From Halobellus rufus (lineage in GTDB: Archaea; Halobacteriota; Halobacteria; Halobacteriales; Haloferacaceae), in the NCBI RefSeq assembly GCF_000739575.1, contig NZ_BBJO01000042.1:1-64000 (forward strand): a stretch of DNA of 64,000 nucleotides, read 5' to 3'. The translations under genes were made by a program, and so were the position numbers. The notes under the pieces were generated by a model. It saw only the letters and a list, made by a program, of their open reading frames with translations, made no database searches and was not told the origin of the DNA. This document shows, one piece after another, positions 1 through 7,973 of this stretch (positions are counted from its first letter, which is position 1; each line of letters begins with the position of its first letter).

Positions 1-2
1 GG

Positions 3-260
3 GGGGACGAGGACTCGGACCCGACGGCGGAGTCCTCGCCGGTCGACGCCGAGACCGCCTGGCGGGAGCAGAGCGTTCCGACGCCCGTGACCGCGCTCGA
101 CGGCGTCGACGCCGCGACCGCGCGAACGCTCAGACAGGCGGGGATCGGCTCGGTCCGACGCCTCGCCACGGCCGATCCGTCGAGCGTCGCCGACGCGCTC
201 GACGTCGACCGCGAGCAGGTCGAGGCGTGGTGTCGACTCGCGCGGGCTCACGAGTCCTGA
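3..260 (+). CDS. C-terminal end of a helix-hairpin-helix protein (partial)
   Basis: The frame ending in TGA at 258-260 is open to the left edge of the window, so only the last 85 residues are present. The visible part reads as an acidic linker (rich in D, E, S, T) followed by a small helical domain of the type VTALDGVDAATARTLRQAG, then SVRRLATADPSSVADALDVD. This spacing of hydrophobic residues around GV/AG turns is typical of helix-hairpin-helix domains that bind DNA non-specifically and occur at the C-terminus of several haloarchaeal proteins. The N-terminal part, which would define the function, is outside the window. The domain type is moderately sure; the protein identity is unknown. Confidence 0.6.
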   Translation, partial: GDEDSDPTAESSPVDAETAWREQSVPTPVTALDGVDAATARTLRQAGIGSVRRLATADPSSVADALDVDREQVEAWCRLARAHES

Positions 261-277
261 TCTGATCGGTTCGCGGA

Positions 278-285
278 TATATAAA
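278..285 (+). promoter_or_regulatory. Strong TATA box with operator-like inverted repeat, far from any start codon
   Basis: TATATAAA at 278-285 is one of the best TATA-like boxes in the window. About 22 nt downstream, where transcription should begin, lies a perfect 6-bp inverted repeat, AGTGAA (300-305), CTA, TTCACT (309-314). The next annotated gene, fbp, starts only at 463 and has its own nearer TATA-like element. The box therefore drives either a long fbp leader or a short untranslated RNA; the sequence alone does not decide. Confidence 0.45.
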
Positions 286-398
286 TTTGTACGCAGCCGA
301 GTGAACTATTCACTAATTACTACTTCCACATTTTAGCCGCTGTAATCGCTGAATTCTGGCGTTCAGCTCGATCCCGAATCCGGTGGCGGTAGCAAAGA

Positions 399-404
399 TT
401 TTAT
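399..404 (+). promoter_or_regulatory. Probable proximal fbp promoter element
   Basis: TTTTAT at 399-404 lies about 60 nt before the fbp ATG. A start of transcription some 27 nt downstream would leave a short leader of about 30 nt. This is a weaker match than the box at 278-285. Confidence 0.35.
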
Positions 405-462
405 CCCCTCTGTCGTCGCATATCGAACCGACCACACCGCCCCCCGCGGGACGATTGATTCG

Positions 463-1371
463 ATGGCCACGAACAACGACTCCTCGCCGACCGAGCCCGC
501 ACCGACTAACGAAACAGTCAACGCCGTCCTCGACACCGTAGCGCGCTCCGCGCCCGACATCCGGAACGGTCTCCCCGGCCGGCGCGTCGCGATCGAGGGC
601 AGGAATCCCTCCGGAGAGGCGCAGAAGGCCGCCGACGTCTACGCGGACGAGCTCCTCTGCGAGCGGATCGGCGAGATCCCGAACGTCGGCGAGTACGCCA
701 GCGAGGAGCGCGAGTCGGTCGTCGACGTCGGCTCTGGGCTGTCGGTCTGCGTCGACCCGCTCGACGGCTCCTCGAACCTCGAACCCAACGCCGCGATGGG
801 AACGATCGTGGCCATCTACGACGCCCCGCTGCCGGCGACGGGCCGGGACATCGTCGCCGCCGCGTACGTCCTCTACGGCGCGACGACGACGATGATCGTC
901 GCCTTAGAGAACAAAGACACCGTCGCCGAATACGTCATCCACCCCGACGGCAACTACCAGATCGTGCAGGGCGAGATGACGATTCCCGACGGACCGTCGG
1001 TGTACGGCTTCGGCGGGCGCGTCCCCTACTGGGTCGACGAGTTCGAGTCGTACGTCGAGGAGATCGAGTCGGACCCGGGGATGAAACTGCGCTACGGCGG
1101 CGCGATGATCGGGGACGTCAACCAGGTGCTCACCTACGGCGGCATCTTCGGCTACCCGACGCTGACGAACGCGCCGGAGGGCAAACTCCGCGTCCAGTTC
1201 GAGGGCTACCCGGTCGGTTACATTATGGAAACCGCCGGCGGGGCCTCCTCCGACGGGCAGCAATCGCTTCTCGACGTGGAGAAGGACGACCTCCACGCCC
1301 GGACGCCGGTGTACGTGGGTAACGAGGGCCTGATCGACGACTTGGAAAGCGCGCTCGCCGACCGCGACTGA
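463..1371 (+). CDS. fbp: Class I fructose-1,6-bisphosphatase
   Basis: The 302-residue protein hydrolyses fructose 1,6-bisphosphate to fructose 6-phosphate in the cytoplasm, a step of gluconeogenesis. The diagnostic metal-binding motif DPLDGSSN is at about residues 99-106, preceded by the acidic pair in [10 protein letters not shown]. The segments [14 protein letters not shown] and [20 protein letters not shown] follow, as in class I FBPases, where they contribute to substrate and metal binding. The length fits the family, although bacterial and eukaryotic members are slightly longer. The N-terminal 20 residues are a Thr/Asn/Pro-rich acidic tail. It is monocistronic: the next gene is convergent. 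A gluconeogenic phosphatase suits an organism growing on aromatic or organic acids, but it is a housekeeping gene and need not belong to the catabolic island. Confidence 0.95.
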   Translation: MATNNDSSPTEPAPTNETVNAVLDTVARSAPDIRNGLPGRRVAIEGRNPSGEAQKAADVYADELLCERIGEIPNVGEYASEERESVVDVGSGLSVCVDPLDGSSNLEPNAAMGTIVAIYDAPLPATGRDIVAAAYVLYGATTTMIVALENKDTVAEYVIHPDGNYQIVQGEMTIPDGPSVYGFGGRVPYWVDEFESYVEEIESDPGMKLRYGGAMIGDVNQVLTYGGIFGYPTLTNAPEGKLRVQFEGYPVGYIMETAGGASSDGQQSLLDVEKDDLHARTPVYVGNEGLIDDLESALADRD

Positions 1372-1411
1372 TCCCGTGTCGGAACGTCGATCCTAGGCGC
1401 GAGAGGAGAAC

Positions 1412-1440
1412 ATTTCTAGCGTTTATTCATATTTTCTTTA
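1412..1440 (+). terminator. T-rich tract after fbp
   Basis: A T-rich stretch about 40 nt past the fbp stop contains several short T runs (including TTTATTCATATTTTC). Haloarchaeal terminators are usually such U-rich tracts without a strong hairpin. The assignment rests on composition and position only. Confidence 0.35.
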
Positions 1441-1497
1441 CTGATTCGACCGAGATGCGTCTCTGGAACCGGTTTAATCTGCTCTTCAGTGCACTTT

Positions 1498-1513
1498 ATC
1501 GAAAAATAAATAA
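1498..1513 (-). terminator. T-rich tract after the DUF3179 gene
   Basis: On the minus strand the sequence beyond the stop at 1538 reads ATTATTTATTTTTCG, a U-rich run suitable for archaeal termination. It faces the fbp terminator in the convergent 166-bp gap. Confidence 0.35.
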
Positions 1514-1537
1514 TCTGTCGGAAAACTATATTGCCGT

Positions 1538-3037
1538 TTATATTTTAGGTTGACCGACCACGTGCGCCGTCTCGTAGTGGGTGCGGAACGCGAACCAGAG
1601 TCCGTGCCGACCGGGGATCCGACCTCGGGTCTCCCCGTCCTCCGAGCAGAGTTCGTTCCGAGCGAGCGTCCACCGCGTGCCGTCGGCGTCGACGAGTCCG
1701 ATCTCGGCCCCGTCTTCGACTCGTTCGACCGGCGTCGGCGGCGCGTCGTAGACGGCGACGTCGTCGGTCGCATCGAGCGTGACGACCACCTCGCGACCGG
1801 CGATCTCGCCCGTTACGAGCGGCACGTCGCGCTCGCGGAGGTCGTCGATCGAGACGACCCAGACCTCGTCGGGGTCGTCGTCGACGACGCCGTAGACGGA
1901 CGCCTTCTCGGGGAGCGGCCCCTCGGTCTCCCGTCGCACGCCGGGCTGGACGATCTCCTCGCGGTTCCAGTAGTGCTCGAAGAAGTCGACGTTGCCGTCG
2001 TAGTACGAGTAGTCGTAGCCGTACCCGGTTTCGAGGTTCAGTGCGAGCGTGTCGGGGTACTCGGCCTTCCACGCCCCCCACTCTGTCTGGGTCACCGCGA
2101 ACTGATCGAGGAACATATCCGGACTCGACTCCAGTTCGGGCCCGCCGATCGGCGTCCCGCTGTGTTGGTCCCACAGCGTTTCGGTCTCCTCGTCGTACAT
2201 CACCTTGTTGCCCGAGGCGAGCATCCCGCTGCTGCCGAAGGTGCGGACGTCGGGATCGTCCGCTTCAGCGCCGTTCAGCCGCCGGTCGTAGAGGATCGGC
2301 GCGTTGCAGAGCGTGCAGTAGGTGAGACTCACCGGCACGCCCTGTAACTCGGCGTTCAGCAGCTCGTGCGGGAACAGCACCCACCGCGGGACCGCGTACG
2401 CGACGCCCTCGATCTCGAAGCCGAAGACGACGTGGTCGTCTTCGAGGTAGCGCTCGGGGGCGTCGTCGACAGCGGAAGCGTCTTCGGACGCGCCGCTCGC
2501 GTCGACGGCGTCGCCGGGGACGAACCGCGGGCCGTTCAGCGCCGCGAGGAACGAGCGGTCGCAGTTGCCCCAGCGGATCTCCTGCAGGTCGAACTCGCGG
2601 GGCTCACAATCGAGCAGGCCGCCCACGGGCGGCAGGTACGAGCGGTAGAGGCGCAGTTTCCAGTCGTCGAAGCCGTCGAGCGGTTCGATGTCCTGCTGGG
2701 AGTACCACGACTCCCACTCGACCCACGCGTGCGCCGAGTCGAAGTCCGGCTCCGCGAGGGTCGCGAGCGCGTCTCGGACCCCGGGCCAGCGGACCTCCGG
2801 CAGTTCGAGGTACCGCGGCGGGTCGCGACCGCGGAGCGCGGCGGGGAAGCCGAACTGCTCCCAGTCGTTCGCGATGCTGTCGATCACCAGTAGCTCGACG
2901 AGGTGCGGGACGACGCGCTCGTCGCCCTCCGCCGCAAGCGCGTCGATCGTCGTCGCGTGGACGTCAGCGTCGCGGACGAGCAACTGTTCGGTCAGCCACC
3001 GGAGCCGCTCCGTCTCGGTCTGGTCACTCTGTGTCAC
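1538..3037 (-). CDS. DUF3179 domain-containing protein
   Basis: This 499-residue protein matches the DUF3179 family of unknown function, recognised by the block VPVSLTYCTLCNAPILYDRR with its CxxC-like Cys pair, then FGSSGMLASGNKVMYDEETE and LWDQHSGTPIGG. The N-terminal 100 residues form a helical region that may be a separate repeat-like domain, with the DUF3179 core from about residue 180 onward. There is no signal peptide or membrane segment. The GTG at 3037 is taken as start because the peptide VTQSDQTETERLRWLTEQ begins the acidic protein; upstream in-frame sequence offers only a TTG. It is monocistronic and convergent with fbp, and head-to-head with the FAD/Fe-S oxidoreductase, so the two could share a control region. 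The Cys residues could bind a metal or haem, but no function is established. Confidence 0.85.
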   Translation of the reverse strand: MTQSDQTETERLRWLTEQLLVRDADVHATTIDALAAEGDERVVPHLVELLVIDSIANDWEQFGFPAALRGRDPPRYLELPEVRWPGVRDALATLAEPDFDSAHAWVEWESWYSQQDIEPLDGFDDWKLRLYRSYLPPVGGLLDCEPREFDLQEIRWGNCDRSFLAALNGPRFVPGDAVDASGASEDASAVDDAPERYLEDDHVVFGFEIEGVAYAVPRWVLFPHELLNAELQGVPVSLTYCTLCNAPILYDRRLNGAEADDPDVRTFGSSGMLASGNKVMYDEETETLWDQHSGTPIGGPELESSPDMFLDQFAVTQTEWGAWKAEYPDTLALNLETGYGYDYSYYDGNVDFFEHYWNREEIVQPGVRRETEGPLPEKASVYGVVDDDPDEVWVVSIDDLRERDVPLVTGEIAGREVVVTLDATDDVAVYDAPPTPVERVEDGAEIGLVDADGTRWTLARNELCSEDGETRGRIPGRHGLWFAFRTHYETAHVVGQPKI

Positions 3038-3165
3038 GATACCATAGTCGACTCGGCGACGCGTCAAAACGGTTGCTCATCGATCGGCGGCCGACGCACC
3101 GGAGCCCGGGCGTTCGGATTGCTGCGGTTGTCACCGCCGTCACTACGATCGCCGACAACGGCGGG

Positions 3166-3171
3166 TATAAG
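3166..3171 (+). promoter_or_regulatory. TATA box of the FAD/Fe-S oxidoreductase gene
   Basis: TATAAG at 3166-3171 is centred 29 nt upstream of the ATG at 3198, the spacing expected for a leaderless mRNA. It supports choosing that ATG over the in-frame ATG at 3171, which overlaps the box. Confidence 0.6.
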
Positions 3172-3197
3172 TGGCTGTTTCACACAGTCATACGCAT

Positions 3198-6100
3198 ATG
3201 CCCAACCGCGACAGCGATGCCGTTCCCGACGGCGGAGTGGCTCGCGCCTCGGCGGCGAGAGACGCCCGGTCGGAATACCAGTACGTCTCCGAGTCGGTCG
3301 AGCGACCCGACCTCGTCCGGGCGCTCGAATCGCGCGTCGACGGCGAAGTCCGCTTCGACACCTACACGCGTCAGATGTACGCCACCGACGCCAGCGCCTA
3401 CGAGGTGACGCCGATCGGCGTCGTCTTCCCGACGTCGACCGACGACGTCGCGAGCGTGGTCTCCTACTGCGCCGAGGAGGAGATCCCGGTGCTCCCGCGG
3501 GGCGGCGGAACGAGCCTCGCCGGACAGACGGTCAACGAGGCGGTCGTCCTCGACTTCACGCGCCATATGGACGCCGTCCGCGACGTCGACCCCGACGCCC
3601 GCGAGGCGCGCGTGCAGGCCGGGACCGTGCTCGCGACGCTCAACGACCGCGCCGCGGAGTACGGCCTGACGTTCGGCCCCGACCCGGCGGCCGGCAACCG
3701 CAGCGCGATCGGCGGGGCGATCGGCAACAACTCCACCGGCGCGCACTCGCTGGTCTACGAGAAGACCGACCACTACGTCGAGGAGGCCGAGGTCGTCCTC
3801 GCGGACGGCACCGTCACGACGTTCGGCGAGGTCGCGGTCGACGACCTCCGAGAGCGCGCGAACCCCGACGGCGACGCCGAAGCGCGCGTCGCCGCGGGCG
3901 TCGTCGCCGTCCTCGACGAGCACACCGGCGAGATCCACGAGCGATTCCCGGAGATGAAGCGCAACGTCTCGGGGTACAACCTCGATCGACTCGTCGCCGA
4001 GGCGGAAGGCGAGTACGGCGAGGAGGGCGTCGTCAACCTCGCGCGCCTGCTCGCGGGCTCGGAGGGGACGCTCGCGGTCGTCACCGAGGCGACCGTCTCG
4101 CTGGAGCCGCTGCCGGAGACGAAGTCGGTCGCGCTCCTGACGTACGACAGCGTCGTCGAGACCGTCAGCGACATCGTCCACGTGCTCGAACACGACCCCG
4201 CGGCGGTCGAACTCATCGACGACGTCCTGATCGAGTTGGCCGCGAACACGACTGAGTTCGCCGACGTGGCGGCGAAACTCCCCGAGCGGACCGAGGCCGC
4301 GCTCCTCGTCGAGTTCTACGCCGAGAACGACGAGGAGGGGCGAGAGAAGGTCCGGGAACTCCTCGAAGACCGCGTGCCCGGCCGTGCGGACGCCGACGGG
4401 GACGACGACAGCGGCGATGGTGACGACGACGGCGCGTCCGCGGACGCCGACCCCGACCGCTACGCGTTCGACGCCTTGGAGGCGCACGAGGAGGCGGACC
4501 GAAAGGAGCTCTGGAAGCTCCGGAAGTCGGGGCTGCCGATCCTGCTGGGTCGGACCAGCGACGCCAAGCACATCAGCTTCCTCGAAGACTGCGCCGTCCC
4601 GCCGGAGCATCTGCCCAGATTCGTCACGGAGTTCCAGTCGGTGCTCGAAGAGCACGACACCTTCGCGTCGTTCTACGCGCACGCCGGGCCGGGCGTGCTC
4701 CACGTCCGCCCGCTCGTCAACACCAAGTCCCAGACCGACCTCGACGCGATGGAGGCCATCGGCGAGGCGGTGACCGACCTCGTCGTCGAGCTCGGCGGCT
4801 CCGTCTCCGGGGAACACGGCGACGGCCGCGCGCGGACCCAGTGGAACCGGAAGCTCTACGGCGACGACCTGTGGTTCGCGTTTCAGGACCTCAAGACGGC
4901 GTTCGACCCCGACTGGCTGCTGAACCCCGGGCAGGTCTGCGGCGACGTCGCCCTGACGGAGAACCTCCGGTTCGACCCCGACTACGAGTTCGACGCCGGG
5001 TTCGACTCGGCGCTGAACTGGGAGAACGAGAACGGGATGCAGGGGATGGTCGAACTCTGTCACGGCTGCGGCGGCTGCCGCACCCAGCAGACCGAGGGCG
5101 GCGTGATGTGCCCGACCTACCGCGCGGCCGACGAGGAGATCACCGCGACGCGCGGGCGGGCGAACATGCTCCGGCAGGCGATGAGCGGCGACCTCCCGGA
5201 CGACCCCACCGACGAGCGGTTCGTCACCGAGGTGATGGACCTCTGTATCGGCTGTAAGGGCTGTGCGAACGACTGCCCGAGCGAGGTCGACCTCGCGAAG
5301 CTGAAGGCCGAAGTGACGCACGCGTACCACGAGGAACACGGCTCCTCGCTGCGCTCGAAGCTGTTCGCGAACGTCGACTCGCTCGCGAAGTTGGGCAGCA
5401 CGTTCGCACCCGTCTCGAACTGGGCCGCGAAGGTCCCGGGCGCGCGGGCGGTGCTGGAAAAGACCATCGGCATCGCGAGCGACCGAACGCTCCCGACGTT
5501 CGAGCGCGAGACGCTGCAGGACTGGTTCGAGGCCCGCGGCGGGTGCCGGGTCGCCCCCACCGAGGCCGAACGCCAAGCCGTTCTGCTGCCCGATACCTAC
5601 ACGAACTACAGCCACCCCGCAGTCGGGAAAGCAGCTGTGAGGGTCCTCGAAGCGGCGGGCGTGTATGTCGACGTCGCGGACGTGACTGACAGCGGCCGCC
5701 CGGCGTTCTCGAAGGGCTTCCTCGACGTCGCCCGCGAGACCGCCGCGGAGACGGTCGACGCGCTCGCGCCCCGGATCGAGGACGGCTGGGACGTCGTCGT
5801 CGCCGAACCCTCGGACGCGGTGATGCTGCAGTCCGACTACGGCGACCTCCTCTCGGGACCCGAGGTCGAGTCCGTGCAGGCGAACAGTTACGGGGTCTGC
5901 GAGTATCTCGACGCGTTCCGCCTCGACGAGGGCATCGACTTCGACGTCCCCGATCGCTCGGTGGCCTACCACGGCCACTGCCACCAGAAGGCGACGAAGA
6001 AGGACCACCACGCGGTCGGAGTCCTCCGCCGAGCGGGCTACGCGGTCGACCCGCTCGACTCGGGCTGTTGCGGGATGGCCGGCAGTTTCGGCTACGAGGC

Positions 6101-6320
6101 CGAACACCGCGCGATGAGTCGAGCCATCGGCGACACGCTGAAGGGGCAGGTCGACGCCAGCGAGGCGGAGTCGGTCGTCGCGCCCGGCGCGTCCTGCCGC
6201 ACGCAGCTCAACGACCTCGGAGCGACGATCGATCAGTCGCTGCTACCCGAGCCCGACGCGGACCGAGAGGGACCGCCGACGCCGATCGAGGCGCTCGCGG
6301 CCGGGCTGAGCGGGAACTAA
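3198..6320 (+). CDS. FAD-binding and (Fe-S)-binding oxidoreductase (GlcD-GlcF fusion, D-lactate/glycolate dehydrogenase type)
   Basis: The 1040-residue protein fuses a GlcD-like flavoprotein to a GlcF-like iron-sulfur part. It probably oxidises a 2-hydroxyacid such as D-lactate or glycolate and passes electrons to the respiratory chain. The N-terminal FAD domain shows LPRGGGTSLAGQTV and GPDPAAGNRSAIGGAIGNNS. The FAD-oxidase C domain contains ASFYAHAGPGVLHVRP and GGSVSGEHGDGRART. Two ferredoxin-like clusters follow, CHGCGGCRTQQ...MCPTYR and CIGCKGCANDCPSE, then CCG-type segments (GHCHQK and SGCCGMAGSFGYE) that bind a further cluster. An acidic insert rich in D and G (about residues 395-420) interrupts the FAD-oxidase domain; such inserts are common in halophiles. 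No membrane segments are visible. Substrate specificity cannot be read from sequence. Confidence 0.9.
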   Translation: MPNRDSDAVPDGGVARASAARDARSEYQYVSESVERPDLVRALESRVDGEVRFDTYTRQMYATDASAYEVTPIGVVFPTSTDDVASVVSYCAEEEIPVLPRGGGTSLAGQTVNEAVVLDFTRHMDAVRDVDPDAREARVQAGTVLATLNDRAAEYGLTFGPDPAAGNRSAIGGAIGNNSTGAHSLVYEKTDHYVEEAEVVLADGTVTTFGEVAVDDLRERANPDGDAEARVAAGVVAVLDEHTGEIHERFPEMKRNVSGYNLDRLVAEAEGEYGEEGVVNLARLLAGSEGTLAVVTEATVSLEPLPETKSVALLTYDSVVETVSDIVHVLEHDPAAVELIDDVLIELAANTTEFADVAAKLPERTEAALLVEFYAENDEEGREKVRELLEDRVPGRADADGDDDSGDGDDDGASADADPDRYAFDALEAHEEADRKELWKLRKSGLPILLGRTSDAKHISFLEDCAVPPEHLPRFVTEFQSVLEEHDTFASFYAHAGPGVLHVRPLVNTKSQTDLDAMEAIGEAVTDLVVELGGSVSGEHGDGRARTQWNRKLYGDDLWFAFQDLKTAFDPDWLLNPGQVCGDVALTENLRFDPDYEFDAGFDSALNWENENGMQGMVELCHGCGGCRTQQTEGGVMCPTYRAADEEITATRGRANMLRQAMSGDLPDDPTDERFVTEVMDLCIGCKGCANDCPSEVDLAKLKAEVTHAYHEEHGSSLRSKLFANVDSLAKLGSTFAPVSNWAAKVPGARAVLEKTIGIASDRTLPTFERETLQDWFEARGGCRVAPTEAERQAVLLPDTYTNYSHPAVGKAAVRVLEAAGVYVDVADVTDSGRPAFSKGFLDVARETAAETVDALAPRIEDGWDVVVAEPSDAVMLQSDYGDLLSGPEVESVQANSYGVCEYLDAFRLDEGIDFDVPDRSVAYHGHCHQKATKKDHHAVGVLRRAGYAVDPLDSGCCGMAGSFGYEAEHRAMSRAIGDTLKGQVDASEAESVVAPGASCRTQLNDLGATIDQSLLPEPDADREGPPTPIEALAAGLSGN

Positions 6321-6374
6321 CCGCCTGGCGACGGGAAACGGAGTCACGAGCGGATTTTTTCGAGCCCGCGAGGG

Positions 6375-6382
6375 TTTATATA
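6375..6382 (+). promoter_or_regulatory. TATA box in front of a possible 38-codon ORF
   Basis: TTTATATA at 6375-6382 is a strong TATA-like element in the 251-bp gap between two convergent genes. It is centred 31 nt before a GTG at 6410 that opens a 38-codon frame. Confidence 0.4.
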
Positions 6383-6409
6383 CGATCCCGGGACCACAGC
6401 CCCCGTGAC

Positions 6410-6526
6410 GTGAACGTTCTCCCGCGCCGTTCCGCGGTTGTTCGGCACGCCGGCGTGGGAATCGAACGGGTCGGGCTCGACGGGTGGCCGATCCGTTGCG
6501 GGTGCCGACTGTTCGCCATTTTGTAG
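6410..6526 (+). CDS. Possible 38-residue small protein of unknown function
   Basis: A GTG start at 6410 opens a short frame ending at TAG 6524-6526. The predicted peptide starts MNVLPRRSAVVRHAGVG and ends with a CGC motif and a hydrophobic tail (RLFAIL). The only support is the well-placed TATA box upstream. The peptide is basic, which is atypical for haloarchaeal proteins, so the transcript could equally be non-coding. Nothing else was recognised in the gap at 6321-6571. Confidence 0.2.
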   Translation: MNVLPRRSAVVRHAGVGIERVGLDGWPIRCGCRLFAIL

Positions 6527-6571
6527 CGACGCGCTCGCACCGGACGTTTTATGCGGTTCCGAGACGGCGTC

Positions 6572-7765
6572 TCACGCCGACTGCGAGGCAGTCCCGCGGT
6601 AGAACAGCGCCGCGCCGAGGAGCGTCAGCGCCGTGACGACGACGAGGGGAACGGTGTAGCCGCCGGAGAGGTCCCGGAGGACGTTCAAGAGCAGCGGGAT
6701 CGAGATCGCGGTCGTCGCCTCCGCGATCGTGAAGACGCCGATGATCGCGGTCGCGTTGGTCGCGCCGAACCGTTCGAGGATGATGGGCGAGAACAGCGAC
6801 GCCGCCACGCCGAGTCCGACGCCGAAGAACGCCAGGAGGACGTACATCGCGAGCGTCGTCGTCGCCAGCGGGAGCCCGCCCATCCCGATCGCCGCGAAGA
6901 CGACTCCGGCCGTCATCGTCACGCGGAGGCCCAGCCGATCGGCGACCGCGCCGCCGGCGACGCGGGTGACGACGCTGATCCCGCCGACGATGCCGAACGC
7001 GGTCGCGGCGACGGTTCGTCCGATGCCGTTCTCCGTGAGGATCCCGACGAAGTCCGCCGAGAGCACGAAGTACCAACTCCACAGCAGCGCGAACCCCGCG
7101 ATCGCCGCGAGGAACGCGCGATCGGTCAGCCGCGCGCGCAGCCACGCGGTGTCGACCGGCGTCGACGCGGCGGCGCGGACGCCCGGCGGACGGCGGTAGA
7201 GCAGGCTCGAAAGCAGAATCACGGCCGCCGTCCCCCACCCGACGACGACGAACGCCTCCGTGATCGACATCCGTTCGAGCAGGAACACCCACACCGGCGG
7301 CAGGACGAACACGCCGAGTCCGTTGCCGATCATCGTGACGCCCATCGCGCGGCCCTGGTACTCGTCGAACCACTGCGGGACCAACGAGACCACGACGACG
7401 AAGATCGTTCCGCCCGCCGTCCCGAGGAGCGCGAACGCGAGCAACACGCCCGGGTACGACGAGACGACCTCGAGGAGACCGGCGGCGATAGCGAAGACGA
7501 GTCCGCTGACGGCGACGACGGGACGCAGCGGCGCGCGGGAGATGACGACGCCGATCGCACCCCCCGCGATGTAGAAAGTCGCGGTCGTGATCGAGAAGAC
7601 CGACGAAACGCGGAGGCTCGACAGTCCGAACGCGGCCTCGATGGGCTGGGAGTACACCGTGAACGTGAAGATCATCCCCCAGATGAGGACGAGAAGCACC
7701 ATTCCGAGGAGGGCGACGAGCCAACTGGTGAGCGAATCGAGCGCGGTGTCGTGTGAGGTTGTCAT
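6572..7765 (-). CDS. MFS transporter (oxalate/formate antiporter-like or monocarboxylate type)
   Basis: This 397-residue protein has about 12 hydrophobic segments, beginning with LVALLGMVLLVLIWGMIFTFT and ending near LTLLGAALFYRG. The opening TVYSQPIEAAFGLSS resembles the start of OFA/MCT-type major facilitator carriers, which import or exchange small carboxylates. The loop between helices 2 and 3 carries a short basic patch, as in MFS proteins. The gene is monocistronic, convergent with the FAD/Fe-S oxidoreductase and divergent from the aldehyde dehydrogenase at 7974. Uptake of an organic acid used by its neighbours is a reasonable inference, but the substrate is unknown. Confidence 0.85.
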   Translation of the reverse strand: MTTSHDTALDSLTSWLVALLGMVLLVLIWGMIFTFTVYSQPIEAAFGLSSLRVSSVFSITTATFYIAGGAIGVVISRAPLRPVVAVSGLVFAIAAGLLEVVSSYPGVLLAFALLGTAGGTIFVVVVSLVPQWFDEYQGRAMGVTMIGNGLGVFVLPPVWVFLLERMSITEAFVVVGWGTAAVILLSSLLYRRPPGVRAAASTPVDTAWLRARLTDRAFLAAIAGFALLWSWYFVLSADFVGILTENGIGRTVAATAFGIVGGISVVTRVAGGAVADRLGLRVTMTAGVVFAAIGMGGLPLATTTLAMYVLLAFFGVGLGVAASLFSPIILERFGATNATAIIGVFTIAEATTAISIPLLLNVLRDLSGGYTVPLVVVTALTLLGAALFYRGTASQSA

Positions 7766-7946
7766 ATCAATGCCTGGTTGCGATCGGGCGATCGACCACC
7801 GCCGACGCGTGAGTTCGACACAACCCTGTCGGTATCAGCGTTTAGTGTTTTCCTCTTTCGTCCCGACACCGCGGTCCCGCGCTGAACCACTATCATCGGT
7901 GTAACCGGGTGACAGAGGGGAAATCTGGTGATCTGACCAAACTTTC

Positions 7947-7956
7947 ATTAGTGAAT
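7947..7956 (+). promoter_or_regulatory. Promoter region of aldehyde dehydrogenase with shared 10-mer
   Basis: The segment ATTAGTGAAT overlaps the TATA-like sequence (about 7942-7950) that lies about 28 nt upstream of the ATG at 7974. Its reverse complement, ATTCACTAAT, occurs at 308-317 just after the promoter at 278-285. A shared regulator site is possible but unproven. Confidence 0.3.
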
Positions 7957-7973
7957 CACGGTAACAATGTAGT

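Noticed and set aside
3180-6107. A 975-codon open frame on the minus strand opposite the FAD/Fe-S oxidoreductase
   Set aside because: It is rich in Arg, Val and Asp without family motifs and exists because high GC removes stop codons. The plus-strand reading has several cofactor motifs.
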